A stretch of 64,000 bases of DNA. Source: Gammaproteobacteria bacterium (GTDB lineage Bacteria; Pseudomonadota; Gammaproteobacteria; Steroidobacterales; Rariloculaceae). A program made the position numbers and the translations under genes. Each line of letters starts with the position of its first letter. Position 1 is the first letter of the stretch. The notes beneath the pieces were generated by a model that worked only from the letters and a program-made list of their open reading frames with translations, searched no databases and was not told where the DNA came from. The stretch is from the NCBI GenBank assembly GCA_022819855.1, contig JAJEGN010000014.1, forward strand, positions 286,753-350,752, given 5' to 3'. Positions 8,635 to 17,782 of the stretch are shown piece after piece.

Positions 8635-10140
8635 ATGAACACGACCAACCGCCGGTGGTACAGCGGCATGGCCTCGACGGAGGACTGGTGGGCGGTCTGG
8701 CTTGGCCTATTCCTTTTCGGCGTGAGTCTGATCTCGATCTGGGGCCTCGATCTCGTTGGCTGGATGGCGCGGCCGCGGGCCTGGGAGTTGACGAACCTGG
8801 CGTCGGACTTCAGTTTCGCCGGCATCCTCCGGCCAGCCGGCGCCGCCTATGCCGAGTGGCATCCGCTTGCGCTGTGGCTCACGACCTACGTCGTCTTCAC
8901 GGGGCTGCTCACGGTCGGAGCCTGGTTCCAGGGGCTCAATTTGAGACGCTTCATTGCCGGGTTCACGGTGCTCTTTCTCGTGACCTGGGCCTGCTGGCTC
9001 ATCGGCAATGAGATGCATCTCGCGACGATCGACGCCACGCAGGGCGGCCGCAATCCCTATGTCGAGAACGGTCTCGGCTGGGGCCTGCAGCTCGGCGACG
9101 GCGCGGCCTACCTGCTTGCACTGACCGCCGGACACGTCATCGGCAACTTCGCCAAGGGCCTCGCCGCGTTCCTGAAGGAGGCCGCGAAACCGGAGTGGTT
9201 CATCAAGACGGCGATCGTCTTTCTCGGCATCAAGCTCGGCGTGATGACGGTCGACGCGACGAGCTTCGCGCTCGACCTGATCCTCACGGGCGCGGCGGCA
9301 ACGTTCGTCGCGTATCTTTTCTTCTGGCCGATCGTCTATGCCATGGCGCGGCGCCTCTTCAAGCTCGGCCGCGATTCCTCGGCCGTGCTCGCGTCCGGCA
9401 TCTCGATCTGCGGCGTATCGGCCGCGATCGCGACGGCGGGCGCCATCCGTGCCCGACCGGTTATCCCCGTGACCGTGTCGATGCTCGTCGTGATCTTCGC
9501 GATGTTCGAACTCATCATCCTGCCGGGCGTCTATACCGCATTCGCCCCGGACGAGCCGATCGTCAACGGCGCCGCGATGGGCATGACGGTCAAGACCGAC
9601 GGCGCCGATGCGGCGGCCGGTGCGCTCCTCGACGAGCTCATGATCGGCCAGCACCTGCAGACGGCCGGCGAGCAGTGGGAGGAGGGCTGGATCCTGAGCG
9701 CGGCGCTGCTCACGAAGATCTGGATCGATGTCTTCATCGGCATCTGGGCGTTCCTGCTTGCGCTGATCTGGGTCTACAAGGTCGAGCGCCGTCCGGGCCA
9801 GGTGTCGATCAGCCCGACGGAAATCTGGTTCCGTTTTCCGAAGTTCGTGATCGGCTATTTCGTCGCGTGGCTCGGTTACGTGGGGCTCGCTGCATGGTTC
9901 CCGGATCACATCGGCGCGGCCGAAGTGGGCGCGAACACCGTGCAGAGCCCGATGCGACACCTGATGTTCATGCTGACCTTCGTGAGCATGGGCGTCATGA
10001 CCGATTTCTCGAAGCTCAAGGGCATGGGCCGGCTCGCGCTGCTCTACGGCGTCGCGCTCGTCGTCGTCATCGCGCCGATCGCCTACGTCGTCGCCTGGCT
10101 ATTCCATCGCGGGCTGACGCCACCGATCGTGACGCCGTGA
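8635..10140 (+). CDS. YeiH/UPF0324-type putative sulfate exporter family transporter
   Basis: 501 residues with about 11 membrane helices. Signature stretches are FIKTAIVFLGIKLGV, the glycine-rich SGISICGVSAAIATAGAI and LTFVSMGVMTDFSKLKGMGR near the C-terminus, all typical of UPF0324. It is longer than classic YeiH (about 350 residues) because of an extra N-terminal membrane region and a soluble insert near residues 330-365. The ATG at 8635 is used; the frame is open further upstream but overlaps the preceding gene. Sulfate or sulfonate-derived anion export is the family annotation; the substrate is unproven. Confidence 0.75.
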   Translation: MNTTNRRWYSGMASTEDWWAVWLGLFLFGVSLISIWGLDLVGWMARPRAWELTNLASDFSFAGILRPAGAAYAEWHPLALWLTTYVVFTGLLTVGAWFQGLNLRRFIAGFTVLFLVTWACWLIGNEMHLATIDATQGGRNPYVENGLGWGLQLGDGAAYLLALTAGHVIGNFAKGLAAFLKEAAKPEWFIKTAIVFLGIKLGVMTVDATSFALDLILTGAAATFVAYLFFWPIVYAMARRLFKLGRDSSAVLASGISICGVSAAIATAGAIRARPVIPVTVSMLVVIFAMFELIILPGVYTAFAPDEPIVNGAAMGMTVKTDGADAAAGALLDELMIGQHLQTAGEQWEEGWILSAALLTKIWIDVFIGIWAFLLALIWVYKVERRPGQVSISPTEIWFRFPKFVIGYFVAWLGYVGLAAWFPDHIGAAEVGANTVQSPMRHLMFMLTFVSMGVMTDFSKLKGMGRLALLYGVALVVVIAPIAYVVAWLFHRGLTPPIVTP

Positions 10141-10170
10141 CGCCTCCCATGCGATACCGTGTCGGGCCGT

Positions 10171-10294
10171 TGCGAACAACGGGCTGTAACAGGTTCAACC
10201 CTCCGGTGCGCGAAACGTGAGCGATCAACTTCTGCGAACGACGGCCCATAGCAGGTCCAATCCTGTGGCGCGCGAAACATGAGCGACGCCGCGC
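10171..10294. repeat. Imperfect 62-bp tandem duplication across the purN start
   Basis: TGCGAAC(A/G)ACGG...GCGCGAAAC(G/A)TGAGCGA occurs at 10171-10232 and again at 10233-10294. The second copy contains the real purN ATG; the first contains GTGAGCGAT at the equivalent place. The copies have diverged by substitutions only. Confidence 0.8.
10217..10282 (+). CDS. 21-codon mini-ORF overlapping the purN start
   Basis: The duplicated start region supplies GTG at 10217. The frame MSDQLLRTTAHSR... runs 21 codons and ends with TGA overlapping the purN ATG (ATGA), so purN could be translated by coupling. It is probably a by-product of the tandem duplication; no peptide function is proposed. Confidence 0.3.
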   Translation: MSDQLLRTTAHSRSNPVARET

Positions 10295-10896
10295 GGCTCA
10301 AGCTGGCCGTATTCGCGTCTGGTACCGGGACGACGCTGCAAGCCGTCATCGATGCCTGCGAGTCCGGCGCCCTGCAGGCCACGGTCGCCGTCGTGATCGG
10401 CAACAACAGCGGCTCTGGCGCCGCCCGACGCGCCGCGGCGCACGCGATCCCGTTCATACATCGGAGCGGGCACACCCACCCCGATCCTGCGAGACTCGAC
10501 GCCGCGATCCGCGACGCGCTGCTCGCGCACGAGGTCGATCTCGTGCTGCTCGCGGGCTACATGAAGAAGATCGGGCCGCGGACCCTGAGGGCATTCGCGG
10601 GCCGCATGATCAACACTCACCCGGCGCTCCTGCCGAAGTTCGGCGGGCAGGGCATGTACGGCTCGAACGTCCACGCCGCAGTGCTCGCGAGCGGCGACAC
10701 GACGACCGGCATCTCCGTGCACCTCGTCGACGGCGACTACGACACGGGTCGTGTGCTCGCGCAGCGCGAGGTTCCGGTCGAACTCGGCGACGATGCAAGC
10801 TCGCTCGCCGAACGCGTGCAGGGCAACGAACGGCCGTTCCTCATCGAGGTCCTGCAACGCATCGCGACAGGCGGCCTGACCCTGCCATCGTCCTAG
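10279..10896 (+). CDS. purN: Phosphoribosylglycinamide formyltransferase (GART)
   Basis: 205 residues. The N-terminus VFASGTGTTLQAVIDA is the phosphate-binding loop. MINTHPALLPKFGG carries the catalytic Asn112 and His114, and DGDYDTG carries the catalytic Asp (about 155). The enzyme transfers formyl from 10-formyltetrahydrofolate to GAR in purine synthesis. Length and motif order are normal. The usual partner purM is not next to it; the gene stands alone between the YeiH-like transporter and a convergent DUF6152 gene. Confidence 0.93.
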   Translation: MSDAARLKLAVFASGTGTTLQAVIDACESGALQATVAVVIGNNSGSGAARRAAAHAIPFIHRSGHTHPDPARLDAAIRDALLAHEVDLVLLAGYMKKIGPRTLRAFAGRMINTHPALLPKFGGQGMYGSNVHAAVLASGDTTTGISVHLVDGDYDTGRVLAQREVPVELGDDASSLAERVQGNERPFLIEVLQRIATGGLTLPSS

Positions 10897-10920
10897 CCGG
10901 CCGTCGGCGAAACGACCCGA

Positions 10921-12093
10921 CTACTGCGCCGGCGAGTCGACGTAGGTGCGGTCCTCGCATTCGGTCGTGCCCGTGTAGGGCAGATCGGAGATCAGCACGG
11001 TGTCGCTGCCGGCGTACTCGCCCGCGAGGTAGAGCGGGTCGACGGCAACATACTCGCGCGTCAGCGCCATCGCTTCGGTATCGAGAGAGAAACGCTCGAC
11101 GATATGCAATTCATCGCTGTGCGGCACGCGGCCGTCGGCCGACAGGATCCCCGGAGCGAAGCCGACCGTGTCGACAATGAGCACGTCGTCTTCCCAGCGG
11201 CCGATCGAGTGGCCGGCAACGCTGGGTTCAATGTCCGCGGGATGTTCCGCCGCCGCGAGGTCGATGACCCTTTCGATGCCCATCGAGCCGTAGCGCATCC
11301 TGATTTCGGTTTCGGTCTGGTCGATGCGGTTGACGTCCATCTCGAACGTCCAGTCGAAGATGACATTCGTCGGTTCGCAGCGCAGGCGCGGGTTGTCGGT
11401 CGAGGAGCCGTCGAAATCCGCGATCGCGGCTGCGCCCGCCTCGGTCAGCGGCAGTGCGCTCGGCCGCCGGTTCCAGAAGGCGTCGACCGGATCGTCGGCA
11501 AACGAGAGGTCCGTGCCGCGCGCGCCGGGAAAGGCCGGCACACCCGGCGGCAGTTCGCCCGGTTCGAGCTGCTCGGCAACGCTGACTGGCACGAGCGTGC
11601 CGCTCTGGCCGCGCGGATCCGACATCACCTGCTGCTCGGCCGCCCAGTCCCCGGCGATGTTCGGGTCGCCGTTGGCAAGCCTGAGCGGCCGGTCGGCCGG
11701 GATCTCCCGCACGGGTTCGGTGAGCTGGCCGTAGCGGTCGACGCTGCGCCCGTCGGGAAAGAACGCGGTGCCGAGGTAGCAGGTCGTCGGGTCGCGCCGG
11801 TCCGGCGAGCCCGTGATCCGGATCTCGAGACCTGCGGGGAACATCTCCTCGGACCAGCCCGAGCGCCGAAGCACCGTCGCGCCGCGCAGCTCGCAGCGCC
11901 ACGGCGTGACCGTACCGTCGTCGGCCGTGACTTCGAGATAGAGCCAGGAATGCGGGTTCATGAAATCGACTTCGGTCACGACGCCGACAAGCTCGATGTC
12001 CGTGTTGAGGTCGAAGTTGGCGATGCCGTGGTGGGCATGTGCGGCGCCGGCGACGGCGATGGAAACGAGCGCGGCAGTGATTGGCTTCTTCAT
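10921..12093 (-). CDS. Secreted DUF6152 protein with C-terminal extension
   Basis: 390 residues with a signal peptide (MKKPITAALVSIAVAGAAHA). The DUF6152 core begins AHHGIANFD and contains VVTEVDFMNPHSWLYLEV, a small beta-barrel (OB-like) pattern. The C-terminal half (LRCEPTNVIFDW, GRWEDDVLIVDTVGF, ELHIVERFSLD) resembles the C-terminal half of the 611-residue protein at 24351-26186. GGGGA precedes the ATG. Function is unknown. Confidence 0.75.
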   Translation of the reverse strand: MKKPITAALVSIAVAGAAHAHHGIANFDLNTDIELVGVVTEVDFMNPHSWLYLEVTADDGTVTPWRCELRGATVLRRSGWSEEMFPAGLEIRITGSPDRRDPTTCYLGTAFFPDGRSVDRYGQLTEPVREIPADRPLRLANGDPNIAGDWAAEQQVMSDPRGQSGTLVPVSVAEQLEPGELPPGVPAFPGARGTDLSFADDPVDAFWNRRPSALPLTEAGAAAIADFDGSSTDNPRLRCEPTNVIFDWTFEMDVNRIDQTETEIRMRYGSMGIERVIDLAAAEHPADIEPSVAGHSIGRWEDDVLIVDTVGFAPGILSADGRVPHSDELHIVERFSLDTEAMALTREYVAVDPLYLAGEYAGSDTVLISDLPYTGTTECEDRTYVDSPAQ

Positions 12094-12394
12094 ACGTCTT
12101 TTCCCCGCAGTTGCTTGATGGGTGCCGGTTCGGTGGCAGTTGGTAGCCGAAATAATGCACCATGCGGCCCGTTCGCCGCAGCCTCGATGCGATGTTCGCG
12201 CTGACAGGTGTCGGCTGCCCGGACGGTCGATCGCTTGCTGCGGGACCGGGAAGCGGCGGGGCAGCCGCGGGAACTGGCGCAGTACAGCGCGATACGGTCA
12301 CTGAGCCCAGCGATTGCGCTAGCATTCACGTCCGGGCCGAACAACCCGGATGCCGGGTGCGGTTCGTTTTGCAGAGATAACGAAGGGAGAGATG

Positions 12395-13105
12395 ATGAGC
12401 ACATACGTTCTGGTGCATGGCGCATGGCACGGAAGCTGGTGCTGGAAGCGCGTTCGCAGCGCGCTCAGGGCGCAGGGTCACGAAGTCTTCACGCCCACGT
12501 TGACCGGCGTCGGCGAACGCACGCACCTGATCGCCCCGGACATCAACCTCGACACGCACATCGACGATGTCGTGAACCTCATCAAGTGGGAAGACCTGTC
12601 GGACGTGGTGCTCTGCGGGCACTCCTACGGCGGTTGCGTCGTGTCTGGCGTCGCCGACCGCGTTCCCGACCGCATCCACGGGATCGTCTACCTCGACGCG
12701 TTCGTGCTCGGCGACGGCGAGTGCCTGTTCCAGCACGTTCCCGCCGAACAGCGCGCGCTGCTCGAGGGCGGGGCGCGCGAGATCGGCGACGGCTGGAAGA
12801 TTCCGCCGATCCCGGCGGAAGTGTTCAACGTCAACGAGAACGATCGCGACTGGGTCAACAGCCAGTGCACCTTGCAATCGATCGCAACCTTCGAGCAGCC
12901 GATCGCGCTGACCGGCGCCCTGGATCAAGTCACAAACGTCACCTACATACGCGCCACGGATTTTGTCGAAGGCTCGCCGTTCGGGCCGTTCGAGGACAAG
13001 GCGCGGGCGAACGGCTGGACGGTCGTGCGGATGGCCGCGGGCCACGATGTCATGCTCGATCTGCCGGAGGAACTGACCGAAGTGTTGCTGGACGCCGCCG
13101 GATGA
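12395..13105 (+). CDS. Alpha/beta-fold hydrolase (esterase-like)
   Basis: 236 residues. LVHGAWHGSWCWKRV forms the oxyanion strand-loop, LCGHSYGGCVVSGVADR the nucleophile elbow (Ser in GHSYGG), and AAGHDVMLDLPEEL supplies the catalytic His near the C-terminus. The pattern matches the plant methyl-esterase/EstC-like subgroup of single-domain esterases. AAGGGAG sits five bases before ATG 12395, which is preferred over the adjacent ATG at 12392. The 301-base gap before it is shared with the divergent DUF6152 gene, and no further site is evident in that gap. The substrate is unknown. Confidence 0.82.
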   Translation: MSTYVLVHGAWHGSWCWKRVRSALRAQGHEVFTPTLTGVGERTHLIAPDINLDTHIDDVVNLIKWEDLSDVVLCGHSYGGCVVSGVADRVPDRIHGIVYLDAFVLGDGECLFQHVPAEQRALLEGGAREIGDGWKIPPIPAEVFNVNENDRDWVNSQCTLQSIATFEQPIALTGALDQVTNVTYIRATDFVEGSPFGPFEDKARANGWTVVRMAAGHDVMLDLPEELTEVLLDAAG

Positions 13106-13252
13106 TCGGCGGCGCCGGGCTGCCGCACGGCGTGGGCGTCGCAAGTTGACCGACAGGGTTCGTGGGGGACGCAGGGGTATAGTCGACGATTCGACGGCGG
13201 AGGCGACGGGATTTCGGGTACAACACGCAGGGCGATCGGGGAGGTAGCACCG

Positions 13253-15340
13253 ATGACGCATCGAACGACAGGCTTAGTCGCCGCGGCCGGCGCGGCGCTC
13301 CTTGGCTGCGCGCCGCTCGCATTCGCCCAGGTCGGCGACTCGGGCATCAAGCCGGCTCCCGCGTTCAGCGCCGCAGAGCTCGTCGCGCCGCCGACCGACG
13401 GCTGGCTCACGAACGGCGGCAACATCTACAATCAGCGCTACACGCCGATTGCGCAGATCGACCGGAGCAACGTCGCGAATCTCAAGGGCGTCTGGCGCAC
13501 CCACCTCAACGGCTCGGGGCTCGATCCGAAGTATTCCGGCGAAGCGACGCCCATCGTCCACGACGGCGTGATCTACGTCTCGACCGGCGCCGACGATGTC
13601 TTCGCGCTCAGCGTCGAGACCGGCGAGATCCTCTGGGCCTACGAAGCGAAGATTCCCGACGAAGTGGATACGGTCTGCTGCGGCTGGACGAACCGCGGCG
13701 TCGCGCTCGGCGCCGGCAAGGTCTACATCGGCCAGCTCGACGGCAAGCTCGTGGCGCTCGATCAGCGCACGGGCGAGCCGGCCTGGGTCACGCAGGCCGA
13801 ACGCTGGCAGGACGGCTTCACGATCACGAGCGCGCCGGTCTACTTCGACGGCATGGTCATCACGGGCTTCGCAGGCGCCGACCGCGGCACGCGCGGCCGG
13901 GTCAAGGCCTACGACGCCGACGACGGCTCGCTGATCTGGACCTTCTACACGATCCCGGGCCCGGGCGAGTTCGGCCACGATACCTGGCCCGCTGACAGCG
14001 ACGTCTGGCAGTACGGCGGCGCCTCCGTCTGGCAGACGCCGGCCATCGACCCGGAACTCGGCCTCGTCTACTTCTCGACCGCGAACCCCGGCCCCGACTA
14101 CAACGGCGCGATGCGTCCCGGCGACAACCTCTTTTCGGTATCGATGGTGGCCGTGGACGCTAGGACCGGCGAGTACCGCTGGCACTTCCAGCAGGTCCGC
14201 CACGACATCTGGGACTATGACGCGAGCAACCCGGTGCTCCTGTTCGACGCCGAATACGACGGCGAAATGCGCAAGGGCATCGTCGAGGTCGGCAAGACCG
14301 GCTTTGCGTATTTTCTCGACCGTGAGACCGGCGAGCCGCTGATCGGCATGGAAGATCGCCCGGTGCCGCAGGAACCGCGCCAGGCGACGGCCGCGACGCA
14401 GCCGTATCCGATCGGCGAACCCGTCGTGCCGCAGTCGGTCGAGATCCCCCCGATCGGTTTCGAACTCGTCAACCAGGGCCGCATCTTTACGCCGTTCTAC
14501 GGCCCCGAGCCCGTGATCGCCCGGCCGAGCATCTGGGGCGGGGCGAGCTGGCCGCCGAATTCCTACGACCCGGAGCGCGAACTGCTTTACGTCTGCGCGT
14601 CGGATTTCCCCGGCACCTTCAGCGGCGGCCATTATGAACTCGATACGCCGATCCACAGCGAATCGTGGACCGGCGGCAATTTCGGCATGCCGCCCGTACC
14701 GCGCCTGGGCCAGTTCGTGGCGATGGACGTCAAGACCAACACGGCCGCCTGGCGCGTCCAGTGGCCCGACCAGTGCTACAGCGGTTCGGTCGCTACGGGC
14801 GGCGGGCTCGTCTTCACGGGCCGCAACGACGGGCGCATCATCGCGCTCGATTCCGACACCGGAATGCTGCTCTGGGAGTTTCAGACGGGCGCCGGCATGA
14901 ACCTGCCGCCGAGCGTTTTCGAGCATGACGGGGAGCAGTACGTCGTGACGCTGTCCGCGGGCAACGCGCTCATCGGCTCGCCGCGCGGCGACAGCGTCTG
15001 GCTCTTCTCGCTGAACGGCACGCTCGGGGAAGCCCAGTCCGGCGACACGCCGCTGCTGCCGCAACTGTCCATGGCCACGGCTGCCGAGCCGCTCGCGCAA
15101 GCCGACCTCGAGCACGGTGCGGAACTCTACCGGCAGACCTGCCTGCCGTGCCACGGCGACGACGGCCGGGGCGGGCACGGCGGCGGCTCTCCGCTCGATA
15201 CGCTCGACGCGATCGACACGGTCCGCGCGATCGTGGGCAATGGCCTGAACGACATGCCCCCGTTCGGCGCGGCGCTCACGCCGCAGCAGATCCTCGATGT
15301 CAGCGCCTGGGTCATGGAGGAATTCTCGGCAGCGCAGTAG
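13253..15340 (+). CDS. PQQ-dependent quinohemoprotein alcohol dehydrogenase
   Basis: 695 residues with a signal peptide. The eight-bladed propeller carries the vicinal cysteines TVCCGW near residue 142 and the WDYDASNP motif with the catalytic Asp near residue 322. A C-terminal cytochrome c domain has CLPCH at residues 630-634. The enzyme oxidises alcohols in the periplasm and passes electrons through PQQ to its own heme. It is followed by a PanE-like reductase gene. No PQQ synthesis genes are in the window. Confidence 0.9.
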   Translation: MTHRTTGLVAAAGAALLGCAPLAFAQVGDSGIKPAPAFSAAELVAPPTDGWLTNGGNIYNQRYTPIAQIDRSNVANLKGVWRTHLNGSGLDPKYSGEATPIVHDGVIYVSTGADDVFALSVETGEILWAYEAKIPDEVDTVCCGWTNRGVALGAGKVYIGQLDGKLVALDQRTGEPAWVTQAERWQDGFTITSAPVYFDGMVITGFAGADRGTRGRVKAYDADDGSLIWTFYTIPGPGEFGHDTWPADSDVWQYGGASVWQTPAIDPELGLVYFSTANPGPDYNGAMRPGDNLFSVSMVAVDARTGEYRWHFQQVRHDIWDYDASNPVLLFDAEYDGEMRKGIVEVGKTGFAYFLDRETGEPLIGMEDRPVPQEPRQATAATQPYPIGEPVVPQSVEIPPIGFELVNQGRIFTPFYGPEPVIARPSIWGGASWPPNSYDPERELLYVCASDFPGTFSGGHYELDTPIHSESWTGGNFGMPPVPRLGQFVAMDVKTNTAAWRVQWPDQCYSGSVATGGGLVFTGRNDGRIIALDSDTGMLLWEFQTGAGMNLPPSVFEHDGEQYVVTLSAGNALIGSPRGDSVWLFSLNGTLGEAQSGDTPLLPQLSMATAAEPLAQADLEHGAELYRQTCLPCHGDDGRGGHGGGSPLDTLDAIDTVRAIVGNGLNDMPPFGAALTPQQILDVSAWVMEEFSAAQ

Positions 15341-15451
15341 CATATGCGCCGCCCTGGGGCCTGCACCGAGCGAAATCACGCAGCACAGAGTCACAAGGCA
15401 CGCGCGGCCCGCGGACGGCCGCCCACTCGACACTCCATCCGGGAGCACAGC

Positions 15452-16528
15452 ATGGCTGACAAATACAACATCCTCTTTCTTGGCGCGTCCTACGGATCGC
15501 TGCTCGGCGCCAAGGCGGCCCTCGCGGGGCATTCCGCCCACCTGATCTGCCTGCCGCAGGAAGCCGACCTCATCAACGCCGAAGGCGCCATCGTGCGTCT
15601 GCCGGTGCGCGGGCTCGACAACCCCGTGGAACTCAACACGAAGAACATGCCGGGCACGGTCACGGCGGGCGCACCGGGCGACGCGGATCCCGCCGACTAC
15701 GACCTCGTCGTGCTCGCCATGCAGGAACCGCAGTACCGCGTCGATGTCGTGAAGGACCTCGTCAAGCGCGTCGGCGCGTCGGGCAAACCGTGCATGTCGA
15801 TCATGAACATGCCGCCGTTGAGCTATCTGAGGCGCATTCCGGAGGTCGATGGCGATGCGATCCGTGGGTGCTACACGGACGCGTCGGTCTGGGACAACGT
15901 GGCGCCCGACGCGATCACGCTCTGCAGCCCGGACCCGCAGGCCTTCCGCCCGCCCGAGGAGAAGGTCAACGTGCTGCAGGTGGGCCTGCCCACGAACTTC
16001 AAGGCCGCACGCTTCGAGTCGGACGCGGACACGGCGATTCTGAAGCAGATCGAAGCCGACATCCTCGCCATCCGTTACGACGCCGACGGTACCGAGGTCG
16101 AACTACCCGTAAAGCTCCGGGTGCACGATTCGGTCTTCGTGCCGCTCGCCAAGTGGTCGATGCTGCTCGCCGGCAACTACCGCTGCGTGCGCGAGGACGG
16201 GATGATCCCGATCCGCGAAGCGGTCCATTCCGATGCCGATGCCTCGCGCGCCGTCTACGACTGGGTGCAGGATCTCTGCGTCGCGCTCGGCGCCGACCGC
16301 AACGCGCTCGTCCCGTTCGACAAGTACGCCAACGCGGCGCTGTCGCTCGGCAAGCCCTCATCCGCTGCCCGGGCGCTCGCGGCCGGTGCGCCGTACATCG
16401 AGCGCGTCGACCGGCTCGTGCAGGCGCTTGCGGCATCGCGCGACATGCGCTCGGAGAGCGTCGATACGACCGTCCAGCTCGTGGACGGCTGGCTCGCCCG
16501 CAACCGCTCGACGGAGCGCGTCGCTTAG
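15452..16528 (+). CDS. 2-dehydropantoate 2-reductase-like (ApbA/PanE fold) dehydrogenase
   Basis: 358 residues. A Rossmann start (NILFLGASYGSLLGAKAAL) and ketopantoate-reductase features such as VVLAMQEPQY and the helical C-terminal domain place it in the 6-phosphogluconate-dehydrogenase-like superfamily. The dinucleotide loop is GASYGSLLG rather than the canonical GAGAxG, so the cofactor and activity may differ from pantothenate synthesis. GGGAG precedes the ATG at 15452. It lies 111 bases after the quinohemoprotein gene in the same direction. Confidence 0.65.
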   Translation: MADKYNILFLGASYGSLLGAKAALAGHSAHLICLPQEADLINAEGAIVRLPVRGLDNPVELNTKNMPGTVTAGAPGDADPADYDLVVLAMQEPQYRVDVVKDLVKRVGASGKPCMSIMNMPPLSYLRRIPEVDGDAIRGCYTDASVWDNVAPDAITLCSPDPQAFRPPEEKVNVLQVGLPTNFKAARFESDADTAILKQIEADILAIRYDADGTEVELPVKLRVHDSVFVPLAKWSMLLAGNYRCVREDGMIPIREAVHSDADASRAVYDWVQDLCVALGADRNALVPFDKYANAALSLGKPSSAARALAAGAPYIERVDRLVQALAASRDMRSESVDTTVQLVDGWLARNRSTERVA

Positions 16529-16622
16529 CGCGTCCGGCGCCGTATCGCGAAAAGTACGGACATGTCGCCGTGCTAGCATCGGCAGCGTCAACAAAAACGA
16601 CCGTAGAAGGGGAGAACTGAGC

Positions 16623-17309
16623 ATGATTTCCGTTTCACGTACAGCGGCAATGGTTGCCGCCGTCATGGCGCTCGGCGCGGGCTCGTCCGCGGTTGCGCAG
16701 GACATGGGGTTCTTTGTCACGAGCAGCGGTTCCGGCGATGGCGCGAACCTCGGCGGTCTTGCGGGCGCCGACGCGCTCTGCCAGGAACGGGCGGCGGCGG
16801 CGGGCGCCGGCGACCGAAGCTGGGCGGCGTATCTGAGCACCCAGGGCGCGGATGCCGTCAACGCGCGCGACCGGATTGGTACCGGTCCGTGGTACAACGC
16901 CACCGGGGTCATGATCGCGGCCAATCTCGACGAGCTTCACACGGACGAGGTCAACATCGACCACGAAACGGCGCTCGACGAGAACGGCGAGATCGTTGCC
17001 TACGTGCATCTGCAGGACGACGGCACGATCATTCCGCCTCCCGAGCAGCCGGAGCCCGTCGAGCACGACATCCTCACGGGTACCATGGCCGACGGCATGG
17101 CGTTCCCCGCGGGCGAGGACAGAACCTGCAGCAACTGGACCTCGAGCGCGGATGGCGAAGGCAGCGCCATGGTGGGCCATCACGACCGTCGCAGCCTGCA
17201 ACCGGGCCTGTCGCCGTGGGCAGCTGCCCACCCGTCGCAGGGCTGCAGCCAGCAGAATCTCGTCAATACGGGCGGTTCGGGCCTGATCTACTGCTTCGCT
17301 ACGGATTGA
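16623..17309 (+). CDS. Secreted lectin-like protein (endostatin/DUF1554-like fold)
   Basis: 228 residues with a signal peptide ending VAQ near residue 25. FFVTSSGSGDGANLGGLAGADALC, then WAAYLST and a C-terminal CSNWTSS...GLIYCF pattern match bacterial proteins related to the collagen XV/endostatin C-type-lectin-like fold. Four or more cysteines suggest disulfides. AGGGGAG precedes the ATG. It probably binds a surface ligand; no enzyme motif is visible. Confidence 0.6.
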   Translation: MISVSRTAAMVAAVMALGAGSSAVAQDMGFFVTSSGSGDGANLGGLAGADALCQERAAAAGAGDRSWAAYLSTQGADAVNARDRIGTGPWYNATGVMIAANLDELHTDEVNIDHETALDENGEIVAYVHLQDDGTIIPPPEQPEPVEHDILTGTMADGMAFPAGEDRTCSNWTSSADGEGSAMVGHHDRRSLQPGLSPWAAAHPSQGCSQQNLVNTGGSGLIYCFATD

Positions 17310-17413
17310 CGCGCCATCCAAGTACGGCACACTCCCCCTCACGTGACTTGGGAGGCTGCCATCATGAGCCACGTGTGGCCCTTGCGGTTGCCAGGCTAGC
17401 CTGAGACTGTGCA

Positions 17414-17446
17414 AACCGCCGGCAACCACTTGGTTGCCGGCGGTTT
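17414..17446 (+). terminator. Rho-independent terminator after the lectin-like gene
   Basis: A perfect 14-bp stem (AACCGCCGGCAACC / GGTTGCCGGCGGTT) with loop ACTT is followed by a short T run. Confidence 0.8.
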
Positions 17447-17651
17447 TCCGTTCAGTTCCGAATGTCGGTTGGGCACTGGGCTCATGGCCCGACGCATGGT
17501 CGCGTCGCTTGCGCAGTCATGTGCCGACAGGCTGTGGAGGGAGTGCGGGAATAGTGCAGTGGGGGCGGGCGACAGGGCCGCGCACACGGGCCATGCACCG
17601 GGGTCGTACGCAGCGGTATGCGCCTCGGGCAGAAATCGACGCCGTTCAGTG

Positions 17652-17657
17652 TATAAT
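17652..17657 (+). promoter_or_regulatory. Candidate -10 box for the TonB receptor
   Basis: An exact TATAAT lies about 125 bases before the receptor start in a locally AT-rich stretch. No clear -35 element is seen at normal spacing, so confidence is limited. Confidence 0.35.
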
Positions 17658-17782
17658 TCGCACGCTTTTTGGGGGCAGACAGGGGCGAAGTGTAGGGATG
17701 CAACGCGTAATTTATTGATTGTATGACAATATTATCGTTGGTGTATTGAGCTTCGCAACAATCCGAGATGAGGAAAATCAAG

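Larger units (their letters stand above)
17310..17782. other. 473-base region without a gene
   Basis: It contains a strong hairpin terminator (17414-17446) and a TATAAT-like promoter element (17652-17657). Base composition falls toward AT just before the TonB receptor. I see no convincing coding frame. Confidence 0.6.

Noticed and set aside
3586..12202. 17-base identical sequence GATGCGATGTTCGCGCT at 3586-3602 and 12186-12202
   Set aside because: Flanks do not match, and a single 17-mer repeat is within expectation for 64 kb of biased composition.
13274..15541. Very long minus-strand frame opposite the quinohemoprotein gene
   Set aside because: Arg/Asp/His-rich translation without recognisable motifs; a GC-rich shadow of a gene with clear PQQ and heme motifs.
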